The notes: generated from the sequence alone by a model not told the origin. 64,000 nucleotides of DNA from JBGPTK01 sp963797765 (GCA_963797765.1 CAWCQU010000003.1:496001-560000), one strand, 5' to 3'; positions 16,190 through 26,173 are shown, counted from the stretch's first letter. Program-made: numbers and translations.

Positions 16190-18103
16190 TCAATCGGCGC
16201 TGGTTGTGTGCTGGGCGGAGCGGCGGACGCGGCTGAAAACTCGAGCGGTAAACTCCGCCCAGGGCATGGAATTGAACTCGGCGAGATAGGAATAGGCAAC
16301 CGGGACTACGAGCAGCGTAAGAAGCAAACACAGCGTTTGGCCGCCGATAATGGTGACGGCGATGGAGGCGCGCTGTTCCGAGCCCGCTCCGATTCCGATC
16401 GCCACTGGAATCAATCCGGCGATGATCGATAGGGTGGTCATCAAGATCGGGCGCAGCCGGACGCGATTTGCTTCGAGGATGGCTTCGCGCACTTCCATTC
16501 CGCTGGCGCGCAGGCGATTGGTTTGGTCCACCTGCAGAATTCCATTCTTCTTCACGATTCCCAGCAGCAAAAACATTCCCAGCGCGCTCCACAGGCTCAA
16601 AGCGCGGCCGGTGATCCACAACGAAAAGAGCGCAAAAGGAATGCTGAGCGGCAGCGTCAGCATAATGATGAAGGGATAGGAGAAACTCTCGAATTGCGCG
16701 GCCAGGACCATGTACATGAATACGGAAGCAAGCAGCATAGCCAGAAGAAGATTCCAAGTAGTCTCTTCGAGAACTTTTACTTGTCCCGAAAATAAATAAG
16801 AATAGCCGGCTGGCAATCCAACTTCCTTAATCGATTGAATGGTGTGGGAGGCGGCAAGATCGAGGGGATAGCCGGACGCCACGTTTGCGTTCACGCTCAC
16901 CTGAAATTCGCGGTTGTAACGCCACAAAGTGGCCGGCCCCGCGCCGCGAATAATCGTGGCCACATTTTCCAGGCGCACTTGGCCGAGTTTCGAGGAAGGC
17001 ACCATCATCCGCGCCAGCACATCGGGATTGTCGCGCTGGTCCTGTAGCAATTGCATGGTGACGGGATATTGTTCCGAGCCTTCCTTGAAGCGCGTGATCT
17101 CGTCCTCGCCGGAATAGAAGAGCCGCACCGCATCGCTGATATCAGACATGCGCACTCCGGCATCCGCGGCGCGCTGGCGATCCACTTTTACCTGCAGCTC
17201 CGGCGTATTCAGGTTCAGGCTGGGATTGACGTCAACCAAATCCGGATACTTCATCATTTTCGTAGCCACTGCTTTGCTGATCTCCACAAGTTGCGTAAGC
17301 TCGGGCCCGCGAATCACCGCGCCGATGGGGAAGTAAGTTTCGCCGCCCAGCACCGAAGGCAGCCGCACGTTGTAAGTAAGATTGTGCTTGGTCGCAAGTA
17401 TTCCGCGCACCACCGTGGCCATCTGTTCATGGCTGCGCTTGCGCTGGCTGCGCGGGACAAGGCCGATAAACAGGTGCGCGTGATTTGTCGGGCCGTGCGT
17501 GTACGCTTGCACGAACGATACTTCCGGCAGGGCGATGATCCTGTGAGCCAAATCTTCGGACAGCAGCATTGTTTTCGCGAGAGCCGTGCCTTCGGGAAGC
17601 GTAAACGAACTCTGTAACTCGGATTGATCGTCGGCGGGAATCCAATCGCGGCCGACCAGGTGATAGAAGCCAAAGGTCGAGAGAAAAGTCCCAATACAAA
17701 TCAGAATGATGATTCCGCGATGCGCCAGCGACCAGCGCAGTGACTTCATGTATAAATTCTCTACAGCCAGCAAAATTCCGTGAGATTGCATGTGGTCTTT
17801 GTGTGCACTGGCATCCTTGCCGGAGCGCAACAGGCGCGAGCACATCATCGGCGTCAGCGTGAAAGCCACCAGCAGCGAGACCATGATGGCCATGGCCATC
17901 GTCCAGCCGAAAGAATTCACATATTTGCGCGCGTAGCCGGTCATGAACGCGATCGGCAGAAAAATAATTACCAGCGAAAGCGTGGTAGCCATCACCGCCA
18001 GGCCAATTTCCTGCGTCGCTTCCACCGCCGCGGTCATCGCGGTCCCGGCCTTTTTCCTGGATGAAGCGAACGATGTTCTCCAGAACGATGATGGCGTCGT
18101 CAA
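16190..18103 (-). pseudogene. RND efflux permease, C-terminal part after a frameshift
   Basis: Continuation of the AcrB-like permease begun at 19310. Real homology starts around 18050: TAAVEATQEIGLAVMATTLSLVIIFLPIAFM, then ARKYVNSFGWTMAMAIMVSLLVAFTLTPMM, and the second half of the pump to the C terminus (LLLTLLVVPVAYSYLAEF). The first about 18 residues of the open frame are out-of-frame reading of the N-terminal part. A one-base insertion in the run TTTTT at 18051-18055 (AAAAA on the coding strand) explains the break: with four bases the protein reads FIQEKAGTAMTAAVEA without interruption. Either a sequencing error or a recent inactivating mutation. Confidence 0.8.
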
Positions 18104-19310
18104 TCACGATTCCGACAGCCAGAGTCAACGCCAGCAGAGTTATATTGTTCAGCGAAAAATCCATTCCGCGCATCAGCGTGAACGTGGAAATGATGGAAGC
18201 GGGAATCGCGACTCCGGCGATCAGCACCGCGCGCCAGTCGCGCAGAAAAATCAAGACGATCAGGCTGGCCAGAATGCTGCCGAGAATCAAATGCTCGAGC
18301 AGCGAATGGACGGAGGCCTTGATGAATTCCGAAATATCGTGAACTACTTCGAGATGGACGCCCGGAGGCAACTGGCCCTGTAACTCATCCAGCTTGCCGC
18401 GCACCGCATTGGCCACGCGCACCGTGTTCGTTCCGGTCTGGCGAAGGATTTGAATGCTGATGACGTCCTGGCCGGGAATATTTTTGTGATACAAGGCCGA
18501 CCAAGTGCGAAGTTCCTGGGCGCCATCTTCCACGTGCGCCACATCGGAAACGCGGACCGGCGTGCCCCCGCGCGTTCCCACGATGATGTCGCCGAACTGG
18601 TCGGCCGTGGGAACACGGCCGAGCGTGCGCAAATTCAGTTCCTGCGGGCCCGTGATCATTCGGCCGCCGGGAGCTTCAATATTTTCCCTTTGCAGCGCGT
18701 CGCGCACGTCCAGCACCGTGAAATTGTGAGCAGTCAGCTTCTGGGCGTCGAGCAGGACTCGCACTTGTCGAGTCTGGCCGCCATTCAGCTCGACGCTGCC
18801 CACTCCATCCACGGTTTGGATCGAGCGCCGGATTAATTTGTCGGCGATCTCGGTCAATTCGCGGCGGCTCATGGGCCCGCTCACCAGCACGGTCATAATT
18901 GGATCGGATTGCGGATCTTGCTTGGTAATGACTGGCGGAAGCGTATCGCGCGGCAATTGATTGATCGCTGCGGAAACTTTTTCGCGGATGTCCTGAGCCG
19001 CGGCGTCGATCTCGCGCTCCAGGACGAAAGTGCAGGTGATGTTTGCCTGTCCTTCGGTGGCATAGACGCTCAATTCATCGATGCCGCTGACGGAAGAGAT
19101 GGCGTCTTCCAGCGGAAGCACCACGCTGGTGATCACTTCTTCGGGAGTCGCGCCCGGCAATTGCACGTTGACGTTCACCGTGGCGGGATCGGCCTTGGGA
19201 AACAGATCGACGGCCAGGCCGCGATAGGAAAACAGCCCCAGCGTCACCAGAAACGCGATCAACATCACCGTGAAGACGGGATATTTTACGCAGGTTGCGG
19301 CAAGTTTCAT
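17427..19310 (-). pseudogene. RND efflux permease, N-terminal part before the frameshift
   Basis: Homology to HAE1/AcrB-like pumps holds from the start (KYPVFTVMLIAFLVTLGLFSY, first membrane helix) to about residue 420: VQLPGATPEEV, the periplasmic domain, and TM helices ending GMDFSLNNITLLALTLAVGIVIDDAIIVLENIVRFIQEK. The motif GIVIDDAIIV carries the Asp pair of the proton relay. After FIQEK the frame leaves the family and the rest (Asp/Arg/Gly-rich) is not protein-like. The family exports hydrophobic compounds or lipids using the proton gradient. The adaptor gene lies 25 bp upstream on the same strand. ATG at 19310. Confidence 0.82.
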
Positions 19311-19335
19311 CGTCGAGCGTATTTCCCCGGAAAGA

Positions 19336-20637
19336 TTATTTCAACGCTGGAGCCGGCTCTTCGGATTTTTCCTCAACCGTAGCGCCATCGCGCAGGTCGC
19401 CCGAAACGGCAATCGCCACGCGGTCTCCCGGTTTCAATCCTTCCGCCACTTCGAAGCGGCGGCCGCGGCTGTCTTCCGTTTGTCCCGCGGGGCGGATTTG
19501 TTTTTCCGAAACGCGGTTTCCATTCAGCAGGAAAACTTTATAAACGCCGTAGCGGTAATTCACCGCCTGCTCCGGCAGAAAGATGGTTTTCTCTTCCTTG
19601 TTGCTGGGGATCGACGCCTGCACAAAAAATCCCGGCTTCAGCCTGCCGTCCGCGTTCATCAGCAGGGCTTCGGTTTCAAACGTGCGCGAATCCTGCGAGA
19701 CGGCCGGATTGATTCGCGAAACGGTGCCGTGAAACATCACGCCGGGGAATGCGTCCACCTGCAAATCAACCGTCACGCCCAGCTTCACCCAGCCGGCCCA
19801 CCGTTCCGGCACGGCCAGCCGCGCGCGTAATTGATCGGTTCGCACCAAAACCATCACGGGAGTTTGCACTTTCACGTATTCGCCGGGATGAACGTCGCGG
19901 GCTTTAATCGCGCCGGGGAAGGGGGCGCGAATCGTAGCATCGCTTAATTTCTTTTCGGAGAGCTTCTCGGATGCTTCGCTGGAAATCAGCAGCGCTTTCA
20001 GCCGGTCAACTTCCTGCAGAGCGACATTGTAGGCCGCCTTGGTGCTTTGCGCGCGGCTGGCAGCTTCATCAAGTTGCTGCGGCGCAATCAAACGCTCGTC
20101 GGACATCTGTTTCGCGCGCTCGTATTTGCGCTGCGCATCAAACAAGTCGGCCTCGGCACGCTGCACCAGTGCGATCGTTTTAGGGTCGGTCGGGAGCGGG
20201 TCTCCCGGGCCGATGCCCAATTGCGCGCGAACTTGCTTCACCACGCCGCGTTGCCGGTCCACTTCAAACTGCAATTCCCGGGGATCGAGCTCGATCAAGG
20301 CCTGACCGGCCGCGACCACGTCTCCCTGGTCGGCGAGCACGGCGGAAACGATGCCATCCACCTGCGCGCTCAAGGTGCTTTCCTCATAACCGTAAAGCGA
20401 TCCGGAAGCCTGCACCCGCCGCTGCGTCACTTCCTCCGCCACCGTATAGAGATGTACAGGAGCGGGGTGATTCGGATCGCCCAGAACGCTGCTGGATTGG
20501 GATCCCGAGCAGCCCGCTCCGCACGCGAGGCCGAACACCAGCAATAGGTATACACAGCGGAACTGGGGACTTAGCAAACCATTGGATTCTGGGTGCACGT
20601 CGAACTTATCCTTAGTATTTTTTCCTGGCCGCGACAC
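19336..20637 (-). CDS. RND pump periplasmic adaptor lipoprotein (HlyD/MFP family)
   Basis: 433 residues. A lipoprotein signal is present: hydrophobic VYLLLVFGLACGAGC, with the lipidated Cys near residue 43. Beyond it are the split biotinyl-lipoyl domain (GSLYGYEESTLSAQVDGIVSAVLADQGDVVAAGQALIELD), a long helical hairpin, and DATIRAPFPGAIKARDVHPGEYV, the standard membrane-fusion pattern. It links the inner-membrane permease to an outer-membrane channel. The permease gene follows 25 bp downstream; no outer-membrane component is in the window. Start uncertain: GTG at 20637 or GTG at 20598, the latter with AAGGA upstream. Confidence 0.87.
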   Translation of the reverse strand: MSRPGKNTKDKFDVHPESNGLLSPQFRCVYLLLVFGLACGAGCSGSQSSSVLGDPNHPAPVHLYTVAEEVTQRRVQASGSLYGYEESTLSAQVDGIVSAVLADQGDVVAAGQALIELDPRELQFEVDRQRGVVKQVRAQLGIGPGDPLPTDPKTIALVQRAEADLFDAQRKYERAKQMSDERLIAPQQLDEAASRAQSTKAAYNVALQEVDRLKALLISSEASEKLSEKKLSDATIRAPFPGAIKARDVHPGEYVKVQTPVMVLVRTDQLRARLAVPERWAGWVKLGVTVDLQVDAFPGVMFHGTVSRINPAVSQDSRTFETEALLMNADGRLKPGFFVQASIPSNKEEKTIFLPEQAVNYRYGVYKVFLLNGNRVSEKQIRPAGQTEDSRGRRFEVAEGLKPGDRVAIAVSGDLRDGATVEEKSEEPAPALK

Positions 20638-20785
20638 CGGAGGTCGTGCTGCACATTCCCGGTATCCGAGGATTATACCGGAATTGACGAAAATAGCGGA
20701 TCGACGTTAGCGGAGGGTGGCGGTGCAGTTGCCGAGAATTCGATATCGTGCTCTACCGAGATCGCTGGGCAATATTCCACGGAGC

Positions 20786-21172
20786 CTACGCGCCGGCTGC
20801 CGGTGCCTGACCGACTGATTGCTTTCCCGGAGCCAGCGCCAGCAGCGCCACACCAATAACAACGAGTAGCGCCGAGGCGATCAAAAACCCTTCCCGTTCA
20901 CTCGGAATGTGCAATCCCAGGATCGACATCACAACCGCGTGAGCGAAACTCGACCACGCCGCAAACGCGATCAGGCTACGATGCTCCCACGGCTTGCGTG
21001 CCGCAACCAACAAGAAAACCCCCAGCGTAAAATACAGGCTCATCATCATCGTGTCGCCCGTATCATCCGGCGGACCTGAGTGCAATAACGGCATCACCGC
21101 CGGATAAATCGCCGCCACAAAAAACAGTCCCACCAGCACCATCACAACCTTCAGCGCGCGTTCTCGATTCAT
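20786..21172 (-). CDS. Small four-helix membrane protein (DUF6632-like)
   Basis: 128 residues with about four membrane helices: VVMVLVGLFFVAAIYPAVM (8-27), MMMSLYFTLGVFLLVAA (about 42-58), SLIAFAAWSSFAHAVVMSILGL (about 66-87) and a C-terminal FLIASALLVVIGVALLALAP. The size and layout match small uncharacterised bacterial membrane proteins of the DUF6632 type. GGGAGGGG 2-6 nt before the ATG supports the start. Function unknown. Confidence 0.7.
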   Translation of the reverse strand: MNRERALKVVMVLVGLFFVAAIYPAVMPLLHSGPPDDTGDTMMMSLYFTLGVFLLVAARKPWEHRSLIAFAAWSSFAHAVVMSILGLHIPSEREGFLIASALLVVIGVALLALAPGKQSVGQAPAAGA

Positions 21173-21494
21173 GATCCCCTCCCGCTAAATCACGAAAGAT
21201 GGAAAAGACGTATAAGGTCATTCCCCTCTTAACGCGCTCATTGTACAAATGAAATGACTGGACCGGGCAGATGTCCGGTAATCCGACTACACAGGCAAGT
21301 GGATTGAGAGGTCACGACTTCCCACAACCAGCCGCCTGACTCGGGATAGCTTCCCGTGAGTCCGTAACACGGGACTTAATCGCCAGCGGATGGCGACTTG
21401 ATTCACTTCTACGGGACACTGGTGGCAGAGCCAGATCCCAGTATGCAATCACGTTGGTTGCATCGTCCCAACCGCCAGTGATAAATTTTAAACT

Positions 21495-21782
21495 ATGGGC
21501 TTGGCGCCGACCATCACGATTCATGTCCCGGGTCCGCTACGCACATACTGTGCGGGCGCAGCGCAACTCTCGATCTCGGCACACACCGTGCGCGCCGCAC
21601 TTGAGGACCTCGAGCGGAGCCAGTCCGCTTTGTATCGCAATGTCTGTGACGAAACGGGTACGGTACGCCGGCACTTGAACGTGTTCGTGAACTCGGACAA
21701 TGTGCGCGATCTCAACGGGGTCGACACGACGCTGGCGCCGGGGGACGTGGTCACGATCCTGCCGGCGGTTTCAGGAGGCTAA
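21495..21782 (+). CDS. MoaD/ThiS-like ubiquitin-fold sulfur carrier
   Basis: 95 residues of the beta-grasp fold used by MoaD and ThiS: ITIHVPGPLRTYCAG at the N terminus, ALEDLERSQSALYRNVCDETG, LNVFVNSDNVRDL, and DVVTILPAVSGG ending in the Gly-Gly that is activated as a thiocarboxylate. Such proteins carry sulfur for cofactor or other biosynthesis after activation by an E1-like enzyme. No MoaE, MoeB or ThiF is nearby. Its stop is 2 bp before the ATG of a BNR-propeller protein, so the two are co-translated. The ATG has no Shine-Dalgarno sequence and could be leaderless. Confidence 0.8.
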   Translation: MGLAPTITIHVPGPLRTYCAGAAQLSISAHTVRAALEDLERSQSALYRNVCDETGTVRRHLNVFVNSDNVRDLNGVDTTLAPGDVVTILPAVSGG

Positions 21783-21784
21783 AG

Positions 21785-22897
21785 ATGGCGGATCGAATCA
21801 TTCTCACCATCGGCACCAAGAAGGGCGTGTTCGTCGCGGATGCCGCAAAGCCGAGGCGCAGCTTCGCTCTGCGCGGGCCCTTCGGCCCGGGCGTCCCCGT
21901 ATACTCGACGCTGATCGACACGCGCGGAACACCGCGCCTCTATGCTTCGAGCTGCAATCCGTTCTTCGGCATGAAAGTGCTGCGTTCGACGGACATGGGG
22001 AAAAGCTTCAAGGAGACGAAATCGGCGCCGGCGTTCCCCAAAGACGACGGCCGCGCGCTCGCCAACATCTGGTCGCTTGAGGCCGGTGGTGACAAGAAGG
22101 ACCTATGGTGCGGCGTGGAGCCGGCATCCTTGTTCAGGAGCCGTGACGGTGGCGATTCGTGGGATATGGTGCCCGGCATCAGCAACCACGAGCACGCGCG
22201 CAAATGGCAACCCGGCAATGGCGGGCTCTGCATGCATACGATCATTCGCGACGGGAATCGCGTGCACTTGGGCATCTCAACGGGCGGCCACTATTTGAGT
22301 GAGGACGGTGGCGAAACATTCAGGGCGTCCAATCAAGGCGTCGGCGCCGGCTTCGCGCCCGACCCCTATCCCGAGTTCGGTCAGTGCGTTCACAAGATCG
22401 CGCGGCACGACGACGCGCCCGGTCGGCTCTACATGCAGAACCACGGCGGATGGGCGGATTGGACGGGGCCTGGCGGGCCCCGGCCGGACATTGGCGTACT
22501 GCGCAGCGACGACTATGGCCACTCGTGGCGGTCGATCGCGAAGGGATTGCCGTCGGACTTCGGATTTCCGATCGTGGTCCACCCGCACGACGCCGATACG
22601 GTTTACGTCATGCCGCTTGAGGGGGCGACGCGCACCTGTCCCGGCGGCGCGCCGGCGGTGTGGCGCAGCGAAAATGGCGGCGAGTCGTGGAGCCGGCTGG
22701 CACGCGGGTTGCCGAAGAAGCAGAGCTACTTCACCGTGCTGCGCGACGCGATGGACATCGATCGGCTCAAGTCACCTGCACTCTACTTCGGCACGACGAC
22801 CGGTCAGCTGTGGATCGGAAGGGAGGGTGGTGAGCAGTGGGACTGCCTGTTCGATTCGCTGCCCCCGATCCACAACGTCAAGGTCGCGGTCGTGTGA
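21785..22897 (+). CDS. BNR/VPS10-like beta-propeller protein
   Basis: 370 residues with repeated BNR (Asp-box) motifs: SRDGGDSWDMV, SEDGGETF, SDDYGHSW and SENGGESWSRL. These are typical of sialidase-type and VPS10-type propellers. No signal peptide is seen. The pair MoaD-like plus this protein is tightly coupled (2 bp gap), which suggests a shared function. A clear paralog is encoded at 52010-53116 without a MoaD partner. The gene looks more G/C-rich at third positions than its neighbours, judged by eye, which could indicate transfer. No catalytic residues are recognisable. Confidence 0.78.
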   Translation: MADRIILTIGTKKGVFVADAAKPRRSFALRGPFGPGVPVYSTLIDTRGTPRLYASSCNPFFGMKVLRSTDMGKSFKETKSAPAFPKDDGRALANIWSLEAGGDKKDLWCGVEPASLFRSRDGGDSWDMVPGISNHEHARKWQPGNGGLCMHTIIRDGNRVHLGISTGGHYLSEDGGETFRASNQGVGAGFAPDPYPEFGQCVHKIARHDDAPGRLYMQNHGGWADWTGPGGPRPDIGVLRSDDYGHSWRSIAKGLPSDFGFPIVVHPHDADTVYVMPLEGATRTCPGGAPAVWRSENGGESWSRLARGLPKKQSYFTVLRDAMDIDRLKSPALYFGTTTGQLWIGREGGEQWDCLFDSLPPIHNVKVAVV

Positions 22898-23171
22898 TGC
22901 CAGCGTAGACCTTCCCTGGTCACTAGGACGCGTAACGCGCTACTCGTTGAAGTGATGCACCTGGATAGTGGACGGATTGTCGCGCTACACGGAAGTTATC
23001 CCGAAACCTCGTTCGAGGAAGTAATCCAGGCAAAGAGTCTCGGCACTTGGACGGTTAACGCACTAACCGGAAACTGACCCGTTACCCGATACCTGATGGA
23101 GGTAAGAATATTCAGTTCTGAGGATCGGTTTCGCCGATTCGCCCGTGCCAGTATCGGCATCGAGGCGATCT
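22898..23171. other. Intergenic spacer between convergent genes
   Basis: About 270 bases between the BNR-propeller gene (plus) and the DUF4097 gene (minus). No coding region, tRNA or clear terminator hairpin with a T-tract was recognised. Confidence 0.4.
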
Positions 23172-24527
23172 CTACGCGCCTTTTTTGATGTGGATCGTGC
23201 CGTAACTCGTCGCCAAGTGGATTTGAGGGCCTTGGGAGCCGACTCGGCCATTGAGTTGGCTGGTCTCGCCAGACTGTGTCGGCTTCAGCTCTGCAAACTC
23301 GCTTTGAATGTCTCCCGAGCGGGAGGATGCCACGATCTCAAAATTCGAGTTGGCCGGCAGCGTCAGGTTTAGCGCTCCGGAATCATTTGTAATACTCACC
23401 TCGGCGTGCGGCGGTTGCCGGAAAAGCAGATCAATATCGCCATGGCGGTCTTCCACCTGAATTCGCCCGGCGATATTTTCCAGGGAAACGTCCTTGTCCT
23501 TGGTCACCAGCGTCAGGCTGCCTTTGACATCGGAAATCTCCAGGCGACGCGAATTCATTTCCATGTGTCCCGTCAGTGCCAGAATGGTCAAATCAGTGCG
23601 AGACGAATTGAATCGCGCGGTTTTGCCGACGTTGCGCTCGCGAATGGGGCCGTAGAATTCGCCCTCGATGGTCGCGTCTCCGGTAATGTCGCTCAATTCC
23701 ACTTCGCTGCCATGGCCGGTGAGCCGCGCATTGCCCTTGACGCCGGAGATACGCACGTCGCCATGCTGCAATTCGGCGCTCACGTTTCCGCCGGCGTTGT
23801 GAATTTCCACGTCGCCGTTGCCCGCTGTGATGGCGATCGTGCCGTCCATATCGGCAACGTGCACATCGCCGTGATCGGCCTTGGCGGTAACGTTCGCTTG
23901 CTTGGGAACTTGAATATCCAAGTTGATCTTCGCGCTGCCGGATTCCTCTCCGCCGGGCTGTTGGCGAACTTCATAGCCGCCGGGAACGGGGGTGATCATC
24001 ATATGAACTTGCTGCGCTAGGCGCTGCGCTTCCTCGTCGTTTGAGGCGGTGGCGGTCTTCGTGACCATCACGTGAATCTGGTCCGTATCCACCGAATGAA
24101 CGTTGATATTGCCGCGCGCAACGGAAATCGCAATCGTCGAGCCGGGTTTCACCGTCTGCGCGGGCAATTCCTCGGTGGTTGTGGCGGAGCGGTCGAGGAT
24201 GCCCCAATCCCCAATCTCGATATTCGGGTTTCGCTTATGCACCCAATCCACAGTCACAAACGCCCCGATAACCAGGAACAACAGGATCAGCAGGCCCACT
24301 TCGCCGCCCGAAATTCCGGCAGGCTGCAATTGACCGCTGCGTTGCGCCGCAAAATAATCATAAAGTTTTGACAAGCCCCAGACAATCAAAAGCACGGGCC
24401 AATAGTGTGCGATCAATTGTCCGATGCCCAAATAGGGCATGTAGCTGCGGAGAAGGAACAAGACGCCGATCAAAATCAGCAACAGACCGCCAAAGATCGA
24501 ACGCCTTCGCATTATGCCGTTAGCCAT
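23172..24527 (-). CDS. LiaF-like membrane protein with DUF4097 beta-helix
   Basis: 451 residues. The N terminus has LiaI/LiaF-type membrane helices (FGGLLLILIGVLFLLRSYM, HYWPVLLIVWGLSKLYDYF, then EVGLLILLFLVIGAFVTVDW). The rest (about 130-450) is a DUF4097 beta-helix with short repeats such as HGDVHVADMDGTIAITAGNGDVEIHNAGGNVSAEL. DUF4097/LiaF-type proteins are usually part of envelope-stress or cell-wall responses and are targets of an associated sigma factor. Last gene of a minus-strand unit of five starting with an ECF sigma factor; gap to the previous gene 24 bp. ATG start. Confidence 0.85.
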   Translation of the reverse strand: MANGIMRRRSIFGGLLLILIGVLFLLRSYMPYLGIGQLIAHYWPVLLIVWGLSKLYDYFAAQRSGQLQPAGISGGEVGLLILLFLVIGAFVTVDWVHKRNPNIEIGDWGILDRSATTTEELPAQTVKPGSTIAISVARGNINVHSVDTDQIHVMVTKTATASNDEEAQRLAQQVHMMITPVPGGYEVRQQPGGEESGSAKINLDIQVPKQANVTAKADHGDVHVADMDGTIAITAGNGDVEIHNAGGNVSAELQHGDVRISGVKGNARLTGHGSEVELSDITGDATIEGEFYGPIRERNVGKTARFNSSRTDLTILALTGHMEMNSRRLEISDVKGSLTLVTKDKDVSLENIAGRIQVEDRHGDIDLLFRQPPHAEVSITNDSGALNLTLPANSNFEIVASSRSGDIQSEFAELKPTQSGETSQLNGRVGSQGPQIHLATSYGTIHIKKGA

Positions 24528-24551
24528 CGTATCCCCAGTTCATCAGGTTGC

Positions 24552-24857
24552 TCATCCCAGCGGCGGATTTGGATTCGATCCCGGTCCGGAGCCAGGCGCA
24601 GGGCCCGGTCCGGATCCAGGCGCCTGTCCGGGCCTCGGATATGCGCCGCTGTTGTGGCCTTCGGTCGAGGCCATCGCTTCCGCAATCTTTACCGCTCCAA
24701 TCGCGATCAATAGAATCGGCCAAAGCTGCCCGAAATTGACGCGGCTGTATTCCGAAATGAAGAACAGCACGCCCAGCGTGATCAAAACCACCGGTCCCAT
24801 CAAGCCGTGCAAACGGCAACGTGCGCAATTGCATCTGAATTTTTCATCGTCCGACAT
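24552..24857 (-). CDS. Small LiaI-LiaF-like membrane protein
   Basis: 101 residues. An N-terminal CNCARCRLHG Cys cluster precedes two membrane helices (GPVVLITLGVLFFISEY, LWPILLIAIGAVKIAEAM), the LiaI/LiaF transmembrane pattern. A Gly/Pro/Ser-rich tail (PGSGPGPAPGSGPGSNP) follows. The four Cys/His near the N terminus could bind a metal. It lies 13 bp after the gene upstream and 24 bp before the DUF4097 gene, so it belongs to the same operon. ATG at 24857. Confidence 0.75.
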   Translation of the reverse strand: MSDDEKFRCNCARCRLHGLMGPVVLITLGVLFFISEYSRVNFGQLWPILLIAIGAVKIAEAMASTEGHNSGAYPRPGQAPGSGPGPAPGSGPGSNPNPPLG

Positions 24858-24870
24858 CGATCGCTCCTCG

Positions 24871-25497
24871 CTATTTCCCCTGCGTCCGTTTCCAAATCAG
24901 CCAGCCGCCCAGGAAAATCAGGATCAGCGGCCAACCCCGCCGGAACCATTCGCCTTCCAACACGCCGAAATTCATCAATAGAAACAAAACGCCCAGTCCG
25001 ATCAGCACAACGGCTCCCAGCGGGCGGTTCGAACCGGATGCTGTCGCCACCGTTCCCACGGTTCCCGTCGCGGCATCCGTAAAAAGGTCCGAAGGCGCCG
25101 GACTCACTCCCGCGTGACGCATCTTTGCCGTGCGATACGAATCAATCGCCATGTACAGCGGGAATATTCCAAAGATCACCCAGATGATCGGAGTGGCGTC
25201 TCCCGCGCTTTCGTTCAATCCCATCGCGAATAACCCGCCCCAGATCACCAGATGAATCAGCGCCTTCACATATTCGCCGTTATACACGGCGCCTAGTCCG
25301 GGAATAAATCCAAGCAGCAATGCCGCGCCGGGATTCGGCCCGCCAGCAACAGGCTGCGGACGAGAAACAATGTTGGCCAGGCAGCCTTCGCAGTACAACG
25401 CCCCTCCCACCGAGCGCGTGCACTGCGCGCACATCGCCTTGCCGCAATTGCGGCAATAACCGGTGGCATCAATCTCAGGATGGACAGCACATTTCAT
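24871..25497 (-). CDS. B-box-type zinc finger membrane protein
   Basis: 208 residues from ATG at 25497. The N terminus has a B-box-like zinc-binding cluster: CAVHPEIDATGYCRNCGKAMCAQC then YCEGC. Four or so membrane helices follow, ending in the LiaI/LiaF-type pair (VVLIGLGVLFLLMNFGVLEGEW, RGWPLILIFLGGWLIW). GAGGAGC 5 nt upstream and an ATGA overlap with the anti-sigma gene stop fix the start and imply translational coupling. Probably a membrane effector or sensor of the same envelope response. Confidence 0.8.
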   Translation of the reverse strand: MKCAVHPEIDATGYCRNCGKAMCAQCTRSVGGALYCEGCLANIVSRPQPVAGGPNPGAALLLGFIPGLGAVYNGEYVKALIHLVIWGGLFAMGLNESAGDATPIIWVIFGIFPLYMAIDSYRTAKMRHAGVSPAPSDLFTDAATGTVGTVATASGSNRPLGAVVLIGLGVLFLLMNFGVLEGEWFRRGWPLILIFLGGWLIWKRTQGK

Positions 25498-26153
25498 CGA
25501 AAGCTCCTCGAATCGGGAGTGAACAAGCACGCCACCTCAACCAAAGACGTATTGGCGGTGCGCCCGGGATGTACTCCTTCCGATTTCTGTTGCGGATCGG
25601 AAGGCGGCGGAGCGGGTTCCGGAGTCTGATTCGGCTGCGCTTCCGGTCGCAAGCGTGATTGAATTTCATAAACCACGCGCAGATCGTTCACGAATTTCGT
25701 TCCGCGCGCGTACATCAGGTGTGCGTGCCGGTTCGCGGTGCGGTAAAGGTTGGCCGGATTCACATCCGCGGCGCTCATTTTGTTCGGACGAAGTCCCATC
25801 ACCTGCACCAGTATAAAAGCCGTGACCACCAGGCTGGCCGCGCCCATCGCAAATCGCGGCTGCATCACCGGCTCGAGCCACGCAAACCATCCGCGCCACC
25901 CTCGCTGCGCCTCGGCATGCCGCGGCCCCAGCGTCTGATCCAGAATATTCGGAATCAATTTCAGCGGAGCTTCCACCGGCTCGAGCGCGTGCATCCGTGT
26001 GACCAGCGAACTGACCGTGGAAACCAGCGGCGCGCAATTCGCGCAGCCCGCCACGTGCGCCGAAAATTCGCGCCGTTCTTCCTCGCTCAGCAGGCCGTCA
26101 ACGTAATCGCTCAGCCGTTCTTCGATTTGTGCGCAATTCCATGTCATTGCCAT
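25494..26153 (-). CDS. Anti-sigma factor, zinc-finger (zf-HC2) type
   Basis: 219 residues. The N-terminal anti-sigma zinc-binding domain is visible: CAQIEERLSDYVDGLLSEEERREFSAHVAGCANC, with the HxxxCxxC signature. A single membrane helix follows (AMGAASLVVTAFILVQVMGL, about 100-120), then a periplasmic region and a Pro-rich tail. This topology binds the sigma factor in the cytoplasm and senses a signal outside. It follows the sigma gene by 20 bp. The start could be ATG at 26153 or at 26147; GGGGGAG is just upstream. Confidence 0.9.
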   Translation of the reverse strand: MAMTWNCAQIEERLSDYVDGLLSEEERREFSAHVAGCANCAPLVSTVSSLVTRMHALEPVEAPLKLIPNILDQTLGPRHAEAQRGWRGWFAWLEPVMQPRFAMGAASLVVTAFILVQVMGLRPNKMSAADVNPANLYRTANRHAHLMYARGTKFVNDLRVVYEIQSRLRPEAQPNQTPEPAPPPSDPQQKSEGVHPGRTANTSLVEVACLFTPDSRSFR

Positions 26154-26173
26154 TCACTCCCCCAACATCTCAA

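Noticed and set aside
18045..18060. Programmed ribosomal frameshift in the RND permease
   Set aside because: The needed shift is +1 (or -2), without a slippery heptamer or downstream structure; a homopolymer error or mutation is simpler.
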